The notes under the pieces: generated by a model
Database searches by the model: none
The model's input: only the letters and a program-made list of their open reading frames with translations
What the model was told of the DNA's origin: nothing
Position numbers and translations under genes: made by a program
Assembly: GCA_026225475.1 (NCBI GenBank)
Contig: JAMFSU010000094.1
Span: 1-64,000 of the forward strand
Reading direction: 5' to 3'
Origin: Duganella sp.
Lineage (GTDB): Bacteria; Pseudomonadota; Gammaproteobacteria; Burkholderiales; Burkholderiaceae_D
Length of the DNA stretch: 64,000 nucleotides
Shown: one piece after another, positions 19,426 to 28,284 of the stretch
Numbering within the stretch: position 1 is the first letter of the stretch
How the letters are laid out: every line of letters begins with the position of its first letter

Positions 19426-20475
19426 ATGCGGTTGAATCACATTGTTAAATCTGTTGCTGTTGCGCTGTTCGGTACAGTCGCTTTTTCTGCAGCAGTGCAC
19501 GCAGCGGAAATCACCGGTGCAGGTTCGTCTTTCGTCTACCCAGGTTATTCCAAATGGGCTGAGACCTACAAGGAAAAGACCGGCAATAGCTTGAATTATC
19601 AATCGATCGGCTCCGGCGGCGGCATCAAGCAAATCAAGGCCAAGACCGTTGATTTCGGTGCATCCGACATGCCTTTGACATTGGCTGAATTGAACGAAGC
19701 TGGTCTGACACAATTCCCAGCGATCGTCGGCGGCGTGACTCTGGTCGTCAATCTGGAAGGCGTCAAGCCAGGCCAATTGAAGTTGTCCGGTCCAGTCATG
19801 GCTGGTATCTATAGTGGCAAGATCGCCAAGTGGAATGACAAGGCCATCGCCGAACTAAATCCTGGCGTCAAGTTGCCCGCAGATGACATCACTGCAGTCT
19901 ACCGTTCGGACGCATCGGGTACGACTTTTGTGGTGACCAGCTACATGTCCAAGGTCAGCCCAGAATTCAAGACCGCAATTGGTTCCGGTACTGCCGTCAA
20001 GTGGCCAGCTGGTATCGGTGGCAAGGGTAACGAAGGTGTTGCTGCCAACGTCCAAAAGGTCAAGGGTTCGATCGGTTACGTAGAGTACGCGTACGCCAAG
20101 GCCAACAAGATGTCGTTCACCCAGATGAAGAACGCCGATGGCGTGTTTGTCGAACCTAACCTGAAGACTTTTGCCGCTGCCAGCGCTGCTGGTGACTGGG
20201 CCAAGACGCCAGGTTTCGGTGTTGATTTCACCAACGTCTCCGGCAAGGATAGCTGGCCTATCACTAGCGCTTCGTTCGTGATTGTGCAAAAAGCACAAGA
20301 AGCCGACGGCGCCAAGGGCAAGGAAGTCCTGAAGTTCTTCGACTGGGCATTCAAGAACGGTCAAAAGCAAGCGGAAGATCTGGCTTACGTTCCATTGCCA
20401 GCATCGGTTGTGAAACTGGTGGAAGATTCCTGGAAGCAAAACGTGAAAGACAGCAGCGGCAAGGCAGTTTGGTAA
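19426..20475 (+). CDS. pstS: Phosphate ABC transporter, periplasmic phosphate-binding protein PstS
   Basis: A 349-residue binding protein. A Sec signal peptide (about 1-26, ending VHAAE) exports it to the periplasm. Phosphate-contact segments ITGAGSSFVYP, SGGGIKQI and RSDASGTTF are in the expected order. AGGAGT lies ahead of the ATG. It is the first gene of the pst operon; a strong hairpin separates it from pstC, consistent with higher PstS output. Confidence 0.96.
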   Translation: MRLNHIVKSVAVALFGTVAFSAAVHAAEITGAGSSFVYPGYSKWAETYKEKTGNSLNYQSIGSGGGIKQIKAKTVDFGASDMPLTLAELNEAGLTQFPAIVGGVTLVVNLEGVKPGQLKLSGPVMAGIYSGKIAKWNDKAIAELNPGVKLPADDITAVYRSDASGTTFVVTSYMSKVSPEFKTAIGSGTAVKWPAGIGGKGNEGVAANVQKVKGSIGYVEYAYAKANKMSFTQMKNADGVFVEPNLKTFAAASAAGDWAKTPGFGVDFTNVSGKDSWPITSASFVIVQKAQEADGAKGKEVLKFFDWAFKNGQKQAEDLAYVPLPASVVKLVEDSWKQNVKDSSGKAVW

Positions 20476-20490
20476 TTTAGTGTGATGTAA

Positions 20491-20521
20491 GCAGATTGCC
20501 GCAACCATTGCGGCAATCTGC
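20491..20521 (+). other. Strong intergenic hairpin between pstS and pstC
   Basis: A perfect 13-bp inverted repeat (GCAGATTGCCGCA and its complement) closes a 5-base loop. No T-run follows, so it is not a classical terminator. Such a structure can stabilise the upstream pstS mRNA or partly block read-through. It also argues that pstC translation starts downstream of it. Confidence 0.7.
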
Positions 20522-20537
20522 ATCGATGGGTGAAAAA

Positions 20538-21575
20538 ATGAGCGCAAATCCTTCTGCTGCAACTATGTCAAACACCGATTTAGTCAACCCTTCCGTTGAT
20601 AATCTCAGCGCCCAGCACGCGCACCAGCGACTGCTGGCGACGATGCGTAAACAAAGAATTCAAGATTTCATTTTTCATAAAGTCACGCTCACTTTTGCAT
20701 TGACAGTATTGTTCATGCTGGGCGGGATTATCGTTTCCCTGTTCATCGGTGCCTGGCCGGCATTTCACGAGTTTGGCCCGGGTTTTATCACGCGTGTTGA
20801 ATGGGATCCGGTCAACGACCAATACGGTGCCGCCATCGCCATTGTCGGTACCCTGGTGACATCGACGATCGCATTGCTGATCGCGTTTCCAGTCAGCTTC
20901 GGTATTGCCCTGTTCCTGACCGAGATTTGCCCGAGCAAATTGCGTCAGCCACTGGGTACGGCGATTGAACTGCTGGCCGGCGTGCCAAGCATCATCTACG
21001 GCATGTGGGGTCTGTTCGTGTTTGCGCCGCTGTTTGGCGAATACGTCCAGCCTGTGCTGCAAGCCACACTGGGCAATATACCGGTGCTGGGCATTCTGTT
21101 CAAAGGCCCCACCATGGGCATCGGCATCCTGACGGCTGGTTTGATCCTGTCAGTGATGATCATCCCGTTCATTGCATCAGTCATGCGCGACGTGTTTGAA
21201 GTGGTGCCGGCGGTGCTCAAGGAATCGGCTTACGGCCTCGGTTGCACACGTTGGGAAGTGGTGCGCAAGGTAGTGCTGCCTTATACCAAGACCGGTGTGG
21301 TCGGCGGTGTCATGCTCGGCCTTGGCCGTGCACTCGGCGAAACCATGGCGGTCACCTTTGTGATCGGCAATGCGCAGCGTCTGTCCTGGTCGCTGTTTGC
21401 GTCAGGTAACAGTATTGCCTCGACGCTGGCCAATGAAATCGCGGAAGCATCGACACCATTGCACGTCTCGTCCCTGTTTGCCCTGGGCCTGATTCTGTTT
21501 GTGATTACGTTCATCGTGTTATCGATCGCCAAGTTTATGTTGATGGGCATGGCCCGTAAGGAAGGCAGCAAATGA
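20538..21575 (+). CDS. pstC: Phosphate ABC transporter permease PstC
   Basis: A 345-residue inner-membrane permease with six predicted helices and the ABC-permease EAA loop ([18 protein letters not shown]). The start at MSANPS is chosen because a longer frame would run through the preceding hairpin; no ribosome-binding site is strong (GGGTG nearby). The stop overlaps the pstA ATG by four bases, indicating translational coupling. Confidence 0.94.
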   Translation: MSANPSAATMSNTDLVNPSVDNLSAQHAHQRLLATMRKQRIQDFIFHKVTLTFALTVLFMLGGIIVSLFIGAWPAFHEFGPGFITRVEWDPVNDQYGAAIAIVGTLVTSTIALLIAFPVSFGIALFLTEICPSKLRQPLGTAIELLAGVPSIIYGMWGLFVFAPLFGEYVQPVLQATLGNIPVLGILFKGPTMGIGILTAGLILSVMIIPFIASVMRDVFEVVPAVLKESAYGLGCTRWEVVRKVVLPYTKTGVVGGVMLGLGRALGETMAVTFVIGNAQRLSWSLFASGNSIASTLANEIAEASTPLHVSSLFALGLILFVITFIVLSIAKFMLMGMARKEGSK

Positions 21576-22453
21576 AGCCGGATACGCAGATTGAATTGAA
21601 GGCGGAAATGAATCCGGTCTATCGGCGGCGCCTGCTGCAGCATCGCCTGGGCATGGTGTTTTCGTTCCTGGCCATGGCCTTGGGTCTGATTGTGTTGATG
21701 TGGATTCTGTTGACGCTGTTGAGCAAGGGTTTCAATGCACTGAACCTCGGTTTGCTGACGCAGAACACGCCATCTCCTGGCGGCACCGGCGGTGGCTTGC
21801 TCAATCCTATCGCCGGTAGTCTGATGATGGTTGGCATCGCCACGTTGATCAGCACGCCAATCGGTATTCTGGCCGGGATTTATCTGGCGGAGTATGGCGA
21901 AGACAGCAAGCTGGCACAGGTCACTCGTTTTGTGACGGATATCATGTTGTCGGCGCCATCGATTGTCATCGGTTTGTTCGTCTATGCGATCTATGTTGCC
22001 AATGTCGGCCATTTCTCCGGTTGGGCCGGTACCTTTGCGATTTCGCTGATCGCCATTCCAGTGGTAGTGCGTACCACTGACAACATGCTCAAGCTGGTGC
22101 CAGGCAGTCTGCGCGAAGCTGCATTCTCGCTCGGTGCGCCGCGCTGGAAAGTGGCTACGATGGTGCGTCTGCGTGCCGTCAAGGCGGGTGTCGTTACCGG
22201 CGTGTTGCTGGCCGTGGCGCGTATTTCCGGTGAAACAGCGCCGTTGCTCTTTACTGCGCTCAACAACCAGTTCTTCAGTACCAACATGAATCGCCCGATT
22301 GCCAACCTGCCGGTGGTGATCAATCAATTCGCGATGAGCCCTTATGACAACTGGGTGTCGCTGGCATGGGGTGGCGCGTTGCTGATTACTCTTAGTGTGC
22401 TGGCCCTGAACATCCTGTCGCGGACCATGTTCAGCCAAAAAGTCCCCGGTTAA
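21572..22453 (+). CDS. pstA: Phosphate ABC transporter permease PstA
   Basis: A 293-residue permease partner of PstC with six membrane segments and the EAA loop ([19 protein letters not shown]). A GGAAGG ribosome-binding site lies within the end of pstC. It forms the membrane channel with PstC; ATP is supplied by PstB encoded next. Confidence 0.95.
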   Translation: MKPDTQIELKAEMNPVYRRRLLQHRLGMVFSFLAMALGLIVLMWILLTLLSKGFNALNLGLLTQNTPSPGGTGGGLLNPIAGSLMMVGIATLISTPIGILAGIYLAEYGEDSKLAQVTRFVTDIMLSAPSIVIGLFVYAIYVANVGHFSGWAGTFAISLIAIPVVVRTTDNMLKLVPGSLREAAFSLGAPRWKVATMVRLRAVKAGVVTGVLLAVARISGETAPLLFTALNNQFFSTNMNRPIANLPVVINQFAMSPYDNWVSLAWGGALLITLSVLALNILSRTMFSQKVPG

Positions 22454-22469
22454 TTGATAAGTGAAGACT

Positions 22470-23255
22470 ATGACTATTCAAACAGCAACTACTGCAGATA
22501 AAAAATCGACCATTGAAGTTTCGCAGCTCAATTTTTATTACGGCAACTTTCATGGCTTGAAGAACATCAATTTGAACATTCTGGAAGGCAAGGTGACGGC
22601 GTTCATCGGTCCATCCGGTTGCGGCAAGTCGACACTGTTGCGCACCTTCAATCGCATGTATGACCTGTACCCAGGTCAGCGCGCTGAAGGCAAGATTGTC
22701 TATGCCGGCAAGAATATCCTTGATGCAGGCCAGGATTTGAACATGCTGCGCGCCAAGGTCGGCATGGTCTTTCAAAAGCCGACACCGTTCCCGATGTCGA
22801 TTTACGACAATATCGCTTTCGGTATCCGCCTCTATGAAAACCTGCCGAAAGGCGAAATGGATGAGCGCGTCGAATGGGCACTGAACAAGGCGGCACTGTG
22901 GGGTGAAGTCAAGGATAAGCTGAACAAGAGCGGCCTGTCCTTGTCCGGCGGTCAGCAACAACGGTTGTGCATCGCCCGTGGCGTTGCAGTCAAGCCAGAA
23001 GTGTTGCTGCTCGACGAGCCGACGTCGGCGCTGGATCCGATTTCGACGGCCAAGGTGGAAGAGCTGATCGGCGAATTAAAGAAAGACTACACGATCGCCA
23101 TCGTGACCCACAACATGCAACAGGCAGCGCGCTGCTCGGATTACACCGCCTATATGTATCTGGGCGAACTGGTGGAGTTTGGTGAGACTGACCAGATTTT
23201 CATGAATCCGGCGCGCAAAGAAACCCAAGACTACATCACCGGCCGCTTTGGCTGA
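22470..23255 (+). CDS. pstB: Phosphate ABC transporter ATP-binding protein PstB
   Basis: A 261-residue ATPase with Walker [10 protein letters not shown], signature LSGGQQQR, Walker [13 protein letters not shown] and the switch histidine in VTHNMQQ. The ATG start is taken; an in-frame GTG nine bases earlier is the alternative. It energises PstCA and, with PhoU, takes part in signalling phosphate status to PhoR. Confidence 0.96.
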   Translation: MTIQTATTADKKSTIEVSQLNFYYGNFHGLKNINLNILEGKVTAFIGPSGCGKSTLLRTFNRMYDLYPGQRAEGKIVYAGKNILDAGQDLNMLRAKVGMVFQKPTPFPMSIYDNIAFGIRLYENLPKGEMDERVEWALNKAALWGEVKDKLNKSGLSLSGGQQQRLCIARGVAVKPEVLLLDEPTSALDPISTAKVEELIGELKKDYTIAIVTHNMQQAARCSDYTAYMYLGELVEFGETDQIFMNPARKETQDYITGRFG

Positions 23256-23295
23256 TGGGGCACGTCATAAGCTACTGCGCGACCAGATCTCTGCG

Positions 23296-23324
23296 CGGCG
23301 ATGCTCGCCGTACTTGAGTACGGC
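23296..23324. repeat. REP-like double hairpin between pstB and phoU
   Basis: Two hairpins overlap by a few bases: CGGCGA-TGC-TCGCCG and GCCGTACT-TG-AGTACGGC. They sit in the only large gap (180 bases) of the pst-pho cluster, in very GC-rich flanks. The arrangement resembles dispersed extragenic palindromes; whether it recurs in the genome cannot be tested here. Confidence 0.5.
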
Positions 23325-23435
23325 TGCGCGGCTCGCACAGACCTCGGGCCGCGCGCTACGCTTTTGCCGCACCTCTTGAGGCCGGTTGGGTCTCTCGAAC
23401 TGGCTGGGCTATTTATTATTTTTTAAGGATGTGAC

Positions 23436-24149
23436 ATGACAGGCGATCACTCTTCTAAGCAGTATGACGCAGATCTGGAAACGATTCGTTCCAAGGTGCT
23501 TGCAATGGGCGGTATGGTGGAGCGTCAGTTCCAGGATGCGATTGCCTCTTTTCGCAACGGCAATCTGGAGTTGGCGGCACGCGTGATGAAGGACGACGAG
23601 GCAGTCAATCGTCTGGAAGTCGAACTTGACGAAGCTTGCAGCAATCTGATCGTGCGTCGTCAGCCGACGGCCAACGATCTGCGTACCGTGATGGCCACCA
23701 TCAAGATCATTACCGATCTCGAACGCGTTGGTGACGAAGCGACCAAGATTGCACGTAATGCGATTCATCTGTACAAGCGCGGTCCGATCGGCCCGATCAA
23801 CCATTATGAAACCGTGCGTGTGATCGCCGAGGAAGCCTCCGAAATGTTGCGCAGCGCGCTCGATTCGTTTGCCCGTCTCGATACCGATCAGGCCACCGCA
23901 CTGATTGCACAGGATGCCAGCATCGATCACGGCTTCCGTTCGATCACGCGCAGTCTGGCGACATTCATGATGGAAGATCCTCGCACCATCTCGACCTCGA
24001 TCGATACCTTGTGGGTGGCCAAGGCAATTGAACGGATTGGTGATCATGCCAAGAACATTGGCGAATACGTGATCTATGTGGTCGGGGGTAAGGACATCCG
24101 CCACACTGATTTTGGTGCGGCCAAGATCGCCGAGGCCGCGGAAGACTGA
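23436..24149 (+). CDS. phoU: Phosphate signalling regulator PhoU
   Basis: A 237-residue all-helical protein built of two PhoU three-helix repeats (about 10-105 and 120-215), each with the acidic metal-binding pattern (for example RVGDEATKIA and RIGDHAKNIG). AAGGA precedes the ATG. It links PstB with PhoR to switch the Pho response off in phosphate excess. Confidence 0.95.
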   Translation: MTGDHSSKQYDADLETIRSKVLAMGGMVERQFQDAIASFRNGNLELAARVMKDDEAVNRLEVELDEACSNLIVRRQPTANDLRTVMATIKIITDLERVGDEATKIARNAIHLYKRGPIGPINHYETVRVIAEEASEMLRSALDSFARLDTDQATALIAQDASIDHGFRSITRSLATFMMEDPRTISTSIDTLWVAKAIERIGDHAKNIGEYVIYVVGGKDIRHTDFGAAKIAEAAED

Positions 24150-24199
24150 AGCGCAAACTTGCGCGTCATTGAACAACCCATGCCTGAAATGTTAGCCCT

Positions 24200-24877
24200 A
24201 TGACCACCATCCTGATCGTTGAAGACGAGCCATCGATTGCCGAGCTGATTGCTTTCACGCTCAAGGAAGCCGGGTGGTCCAGCTTTGTGGTCTCCAATAC
24301 CGCAGCGGCATGGGAGTTCGTCCAGCGCCGCGCGCCGCAACTGGTGCTGCTGGACTGGATGTTGCCGGACCGCAGCGGCTTGCATTTGCTCTCGCGCATA
24401 CGCGGTGACCGCCAGTTGCAGCAGTTGTCGGTGATCATGCTCACTGCCAAGAGCATGGAAGAAGATAAGATTGCCGGCCTCGACAATGGTGCCGACGATT
24501 ACATCACCAAACCGTTTTCACCACGCGAGTTGACTGCGCGGATCAAGGCTTTGCTGCGCCGGAAAAGTCCAGAGTTTGCTCAGGAACAGGTTGTGGTCGG
24601 GCCTGTGACGCTGGACCCTGCCAGTTGCTCGGTGTCGCTCAACGGTGAAAAAATCGATATCGGCCATGCGGAATACAAGTTACTGAAATTTTTCATGGTG
24701 CATCCGGACCGGGTGTTTTCGCGCAGCCAGTTGCTCGACCGCGTCTGGGGCGACCATGTAGTGATCGAAGAACGTACGGTCGATGTCCATGTGCTGCGCT
24801 TGCGCAAGGCTTTGCGCGAAGCGGAATACCTGATCAAGACGGTGCGCAGCGTCGGTTATATGTTGTCGGAAAAATAA
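24200..24877 (+). CDS. phoB: Phosphate regulon response regulator PhoB
   Basis: A 225-residue OmpR-type regulator. The receiver domain has the acidic pocket VEDE, phospho-acceptor Asp52 (LLDWMLP) and KPF; the winged-helix output domain spans about 130-225 and ends with TVDVHVLRLRKAL and VRSVGYM. It binds PHO boxes such as those seen before pstS and ppk1 in this window. Confidence 0.96.
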   Translation: MTTILIVEDEPSIAELIAFTLKEAGWSSFVVSNTAAAWEFVQRRAPQLVLLDWMLPDRSGLHLLSRIRGDRQLQQLSVIMLTAKSMEEDKIAGLDNGADDYITKPFSPRELTARIKALLRRKSPEFAQEQVVVGPVTLDPASCSVSLNGEKIDIGHAEYKLLKFFMVHPDRVFSRSQLLDRVWGDHVVIEERTVDVHVLRLRKALREAEYLIKTVRSVGYMLSEK

Positions 24878-25013
24878 TATAAAACCACACAATCCGTTTT
24901 CCTACCGGCTGAGCTGTCTGTGCCTGCGCAGCGAATTCCAAAAGCCCCCTATACTGGCTACTTTGCCATCCCATTGTGCGGTGTGGTATCAGACCTGAAT
25001 AAATGAGTTTTAC

Positions 25014-26339
25014 ATGAGTCCACAGTTGCTGTTCTGGATTCCGGCCGCCTTGCGTTTTCTGGTTTGCCTGGTTGGCGCCGGCCTTATCTGGTTTTTCTTT
25101 GGCGCGACCGCTGGTCTGGTCATCGCCATGCTCGGTTTGGCCGCACTGGCGTATACCCAGTTGCATTATCTGTATCGCTTGAACCGCTGGCTCGATAATC
25201 CGACCCACTCCAAGCTGCCCGATGGCTGGGGCGCCTGGACCGATATTTTTGCGCGCCTGTATCGCATGCGCCGCGATGACGAAAAAAACCAGATCGAGTT
25301 GGCCGAATGGCTGGCACGCTTCCGCCAGGCCATGAGCCTGTTGCCGGATGGTGTGGTGATCATGGATGATGTGCTGTTCCTGGAATGGTGCAATCCAGCC
25401 GCGCAGCAGCATCTGGGTTTGCAACTGGAACGTGACAAGGGCATGCGGGTCACTAACCTGATCCGTAACCCGGCGTTCATCGACTACATCATCCTGGGGC
25501 GCTACGAACAGCCGCTCACGCTCAGTGTCAAGGAGCGCAAGTTGATCGTGCAGATCATTCCGTTTGAAAACCGCCGGCAAATCCTGGTCACGCATGATGC
25601 GACCGAATCGGAACGGATCGACATGATGCGGCGTGACTTCATTGCCAATGCATCGCACGAGTTGCGTACGCCGCTCACGGTGATCAACGGCTTCCTCGAA
25701 ATTGCGCTGGCCCAACCAAATCTCGATGCACAGGTCCGTACCTCCCATTTGAAGCTGATGACCGAGCAGGGCCAACGCATGCAAAACCTGATCGGCGACA
25801 TGCTGACTCTGACGCGGCTGGAGTCGGTGGATTATCCCGTGCGCTCGGAGCGGGTGCTGGTCAAGCCGTTGATGGAAGGTATTCTGGAAGAAGCGCGTGC
25901 ACTGTCGGCTGGCAAGCATCAGATTACGCTGCAAGTCGATGGCCCTAATCTGCAAGGCAGCGCCGACGAATTGCGCAGCGCCTTCAGTAATCTGGTGTCG
26001 AATGCGGTGCGCTATACGCCGCAAGATGGCAGCATTTATCTGAGTTGGGAGCGCCGTATCAATGGCGCGCAATTCGTGGTGCGCGATACCGGCATCGGCA
26101 TTAGCCAGGAACATATTGCGCGCCTGACGGAGCGTTTCTATCGGGTCGACAAGAGCCGCTCGCGCGAAACCCAAGGTACCGGCCTGGGACTGGCGATTGT
26201 GCGCCATGTGCTGTTGCGCCACCATGCCACCTTGGGGGTGGAATCAGTGCCCGATAAGGGCAGTACATTTACCGTGTCTTTTCCGGTCAATATGCTGCTA
26301 GAAGAATTTGTACCAGTGCCAGCGCCTGTTAGCCATTAA
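25014..26339 (+). CDS. phoR: Phosphate regulon sensor histidine kinase PhoR
   Basis: A 441-residue kinase. Two close N-terminal membrane segments (about 8-48) have essentially no periplasmic loop, as usual for PhoR, which reads PstSCAB-PhoU rather than a ligand. A PAS domain (about 97-195) precedes the dimerisation/phospho-acceptor helix with His215 (ASHELRTPL) and a HATPase domain with N, G1 (DTGIGI) and G2 (GTGLGLAI) boxes. It is 136 bases after phoB. Confidence 0.95.
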   Translation: MSPQLLFWIPAALRFLVCLVGAGLIWFFFGATAGLVIAMLGLAALAYTQLHYLYRLNRWLDNPTHSKLPDGWGAWTDIFARLYRMRRDDEKNQIELAEWLARFRQAMSLLPDGVVIMDDVLFLEWCNPAAQQHLGLQLERDKGMRVTNLIRNPAFIDYIILGRYEQPLTLSVKERKLIVQIIPFENRRQILVTHDATESERIDMMRRDFIANASHELRTPLTVINGFLEIALAQPNLDAQVRTSHLKLMTEQGQRMQNLIGDMLTLTRLESVDYPVRSERVLVKPLMEGILEEARALSAGKHQITLQVDGPNLQGSADELRSAFSNLVSNAVRYTPQDGSIYLSWERRINGAQFVVRDTGIGISQEHIARLTERFYRVDKSRSRETQGTGLGLAIVRHVLLRHHATLGVESVPDKGSTFTVSFPVNMLLEEFVPVPAPVSH

Positions 26340-26476
26340 ATTGGCACGCATGCAAATGTGCCGCAGGCGTTGACTGCCTTGGCGCTGCCGTGACGATCCC
26401 AATGGCGTTGATTTGTCGCCAGACACTGCTGTAGCGCTGTGGCAATTTGCCGCAGTCGTTAGGGCGTTCCGGTTCT

Positions 26477-26482
26477 TATAAT
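26477..26482 (+). promoter_or_regulatory. Possible minus-10 element of the small membrane protein gene
   Basis: A perfect TATAAT stands 37 bases before the proposed start codon. No good minus-35 was found at 16-18 bases, so the call rests on the hexamer alone. Confidence 0.35.
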
Positions 26483-26518
26483 GAGAGTTTCAGTGGATGG
26501 ATCAGAGAATTTATCGTT

Positions 26519-26761
26519 ATGGATGCATCGCCGACACCTAGTTCCACCAGCAGTTTTCGCCTGTCCAATCTGCAAGTGATCTTGATATTGCTGCTGTGTG
26601 GCGTGTTTTTGATCGGTGCCACCTGGGTCGTTGCCCAGGAATTCGGGCGCGTGCCGTTGTCACTGTGGGATATCTGCACCAGTGTGGTGCCGGACCTTGA
26701 TCGCAGTGCCAGCACCTCGTCGCCAATGGCAATGCCGGTTCCAGCACCGGTGAAGCCCTAA
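26519..26761 (+). CDS. Small hypothetical single-pass membrane protein
   Basis: An 80-residue frame not recognised as a known family. After a Ser/Thr/Pro-rich start it has one strongly hydrophobic helix (about 22-46: ILILLLCGVFLIGATWVV) and a proline-rich tail. It has a TATAAT upstream but only a poor ribosome-binding site. It lies between phoR and a convergent AraC-type gene. A non-coding explanation is possible. Confidence 0.42.
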   Translation: MDASPTPSSTSSFRLSNLQVILILLLCGVFLIGATWVVAQEFGRVPLSLWDICTSVVPDLDRSASTSSPMAMPVPAPVKP

Positions 26762-26796
26762 AGCCTGTGGCCTTCTCAGCGCGCGTGGCGCACTGA

Positions 26797-27858
26797 TTAA
26801 AGCAAGTGACTCTCTAAACCCAAATGACGAAAATCTTGCGGCGTGATCCCATAGGCGCGGCGGAATGCGCGCGTGAAATCCGAGTGACTGCCGAAACACA
26901 GATCGTAAGCAATCACAGTGATGTCCAGTTGCGGCATGTCGATCAGGTCGATGGCAGCGGCGCGCAGACGACAATTGCGGATATAGTTAGCAAGCCCGCT
27001 TTCGGGTTCAAAGACGCGATAGAGCGTTGGACGCGATAGTTGGAACATGGCTTGAATTTGTTCCGGTTGCAGATTGGGATCGCGTAAATGATTGTTTACA
27101 TAGCGCTGTACCTGATGCCGCAAAGCGCTGCGCGCAGCGGCGCGGGCCTTGTTGTCAAGCTGTTGCTGTTTGCCAAATGCCGCCAGGATTAATTGCGCGC
27201 AGGCGCGGATTGCCTCTTCGACGGCGTCGGCAGGCATGCTGGACAATTCACGGCACAGCTTGCGCAGATGATCAAGGATCATGCGCGTCAATGGCGACGT
27301 ATAAGTGACGACACGCCCATGCAATGACTCGGCATCGGGAAGCTGTGCTTCGACCATGGCACGCGGCAGGAAGAACGCCAGTACCCTCGCATGACTTGGA
27401 CGCACCATGCGCATGGTCTGGTTCATGTCGAGTGCGAGGATACCGGGGACGAACTGCTCGGACTTGCGTTGCGCAAATGCGCCAGTGACTGTTTCGATGA
27501 TGCCTTCGACGGCAACATGGAAGCAATAATCACGCATGTTGTCTTTCGAAATGCGTGCACTGGAGCGGGTTTGCGTCACGGGATCGGTCCTGCTGTCGAG
27601 ATAGATCAAGTCCTTCATGACATAAGTATCGATCTCGCCGCGAAATCCGCTGTGCTGCGCGCGACGCGCAATACTGACATCAAGTATGCGGCCTACATAA
27701 TCGATCCAGGCGGCTCCTTGCAGGCGTGGCATCTCTCCAGCGACACTAAAATGCTGGTGCACCAGCAAGGCTTTCCCAGGAATGTTTTCTGGCAATGCGT
27801 AACGCGAGTGCTGGGCGGCGAGGATACGCTCGACTGTTTGGGAATAGGGTAGCGGCAT
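26797..27858 (-). CDS. AraC-family transcriptional regulator
   Basis: A 353-residue regulator. The C-terminal 100 residues hold the double helix-turn-helix of AraC proteins (RYVNNHLRDPNLQPEQIQAMFQLSRPTLYRVF, then ITVIAYDLCFGSHSDFTRAFRRAYGITPQDFR). The N-terminal part resembles the AraC-binding-like domain of the NphR/FeaR type. No catabolic genes lie directly beside it, so its target is not evident. The ATG has no obvious ribosome-binding site. Confidence 0.85.
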   Translation of the reverse strand: MPLPYSQTVERILAAQHSRYALPENIPGKALLVHQHFSVAGEMPRLQGAAWIDYVGRILDVSIARRAQHSGFRGEIDTYVMKDLIYLDSRTDPVTQTRSSARISKDNMRDYCFHVAVEGIIETVTGAFAQRKSEQFVPGILALDMNQTMRMVRPSHARVLAFFLPRAMVEAQLPDAESLHGRVVTYTSPLTRMILDHLRKLCRELSSMPADAVEEAIRACAQLILAAFGKQQQLDNKARAAARSALRHQVQRYVNNHLRDPNLQPEQIQAMFQLSRPTLYRVFEPESGLANYIRNCRLRAAAIDLIDMPQLDITVIAYDLCFGSHSDFTRAFRRAYGITPQDFRHLGLESHLL

Positions 27859-28284
27859 TGGTAATAAAACAACGCATTAAAGGAACGGACTCGCCGGTGG
27901 TCGCAATTTATTTTCACTGCGGAATTCTTGCGTGGAAATATTTCCGCATGGCCATGGGACTCCGTTTGACGCACTTTAAACAAAAATTTCAAGCCTGCAT
28001 AGCGTCATGATGGTGCTGCGACTGACTGTGTGCGTGCCCTGCCGCCGCGGTCATTGTCAATCTCAGAAAATATTACGAAGCAGATTGCGAGTAAGCAGCA
28101 TTTCCTGCCAGCATTGGTCATTCATGAAGATGACATGTTGGCGTGTTAAACCAGTAGCTAAAGCACACAAGCTAGGTAGTACTACTTATATATTCGTGCA
28201 GGTTTTATTGTCGACAATACGAATGCCGGTGGATCTGGCGATGTCGTAGCGGGGCTGCGGCACTCTCTTTTTCAGGAAAATAAC
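27859..28284. other. 426-base divergent control region between AraC gene and second chemoreceptor
   Basis: No gene is supported here. It contains a perfect 12-bp palindrome ATTGTCGACAAT (28207-28218) and a 7-bp inverted repeat TGCGGAA/TTCCGCA near 27919-27950, either of which could be an operator. An AGGAAAA ribosome-binding site lies just before the chemoreceptor ATG. No sigma-28 promoter motif was found. Confidence 0.45.

Noticed and set aside
21281..22438. Minus-strand frame opposite pstA
   Set aside because: Antisense to a conserved permease gene; composition (His, Gln, Arg, Thr) is typical of a shadow frame.
24834..26225. Minus-strand frame opposite phoR
   Set aside because: PhoR motifs on the plus strand are complete; the antisense frame has no family features.
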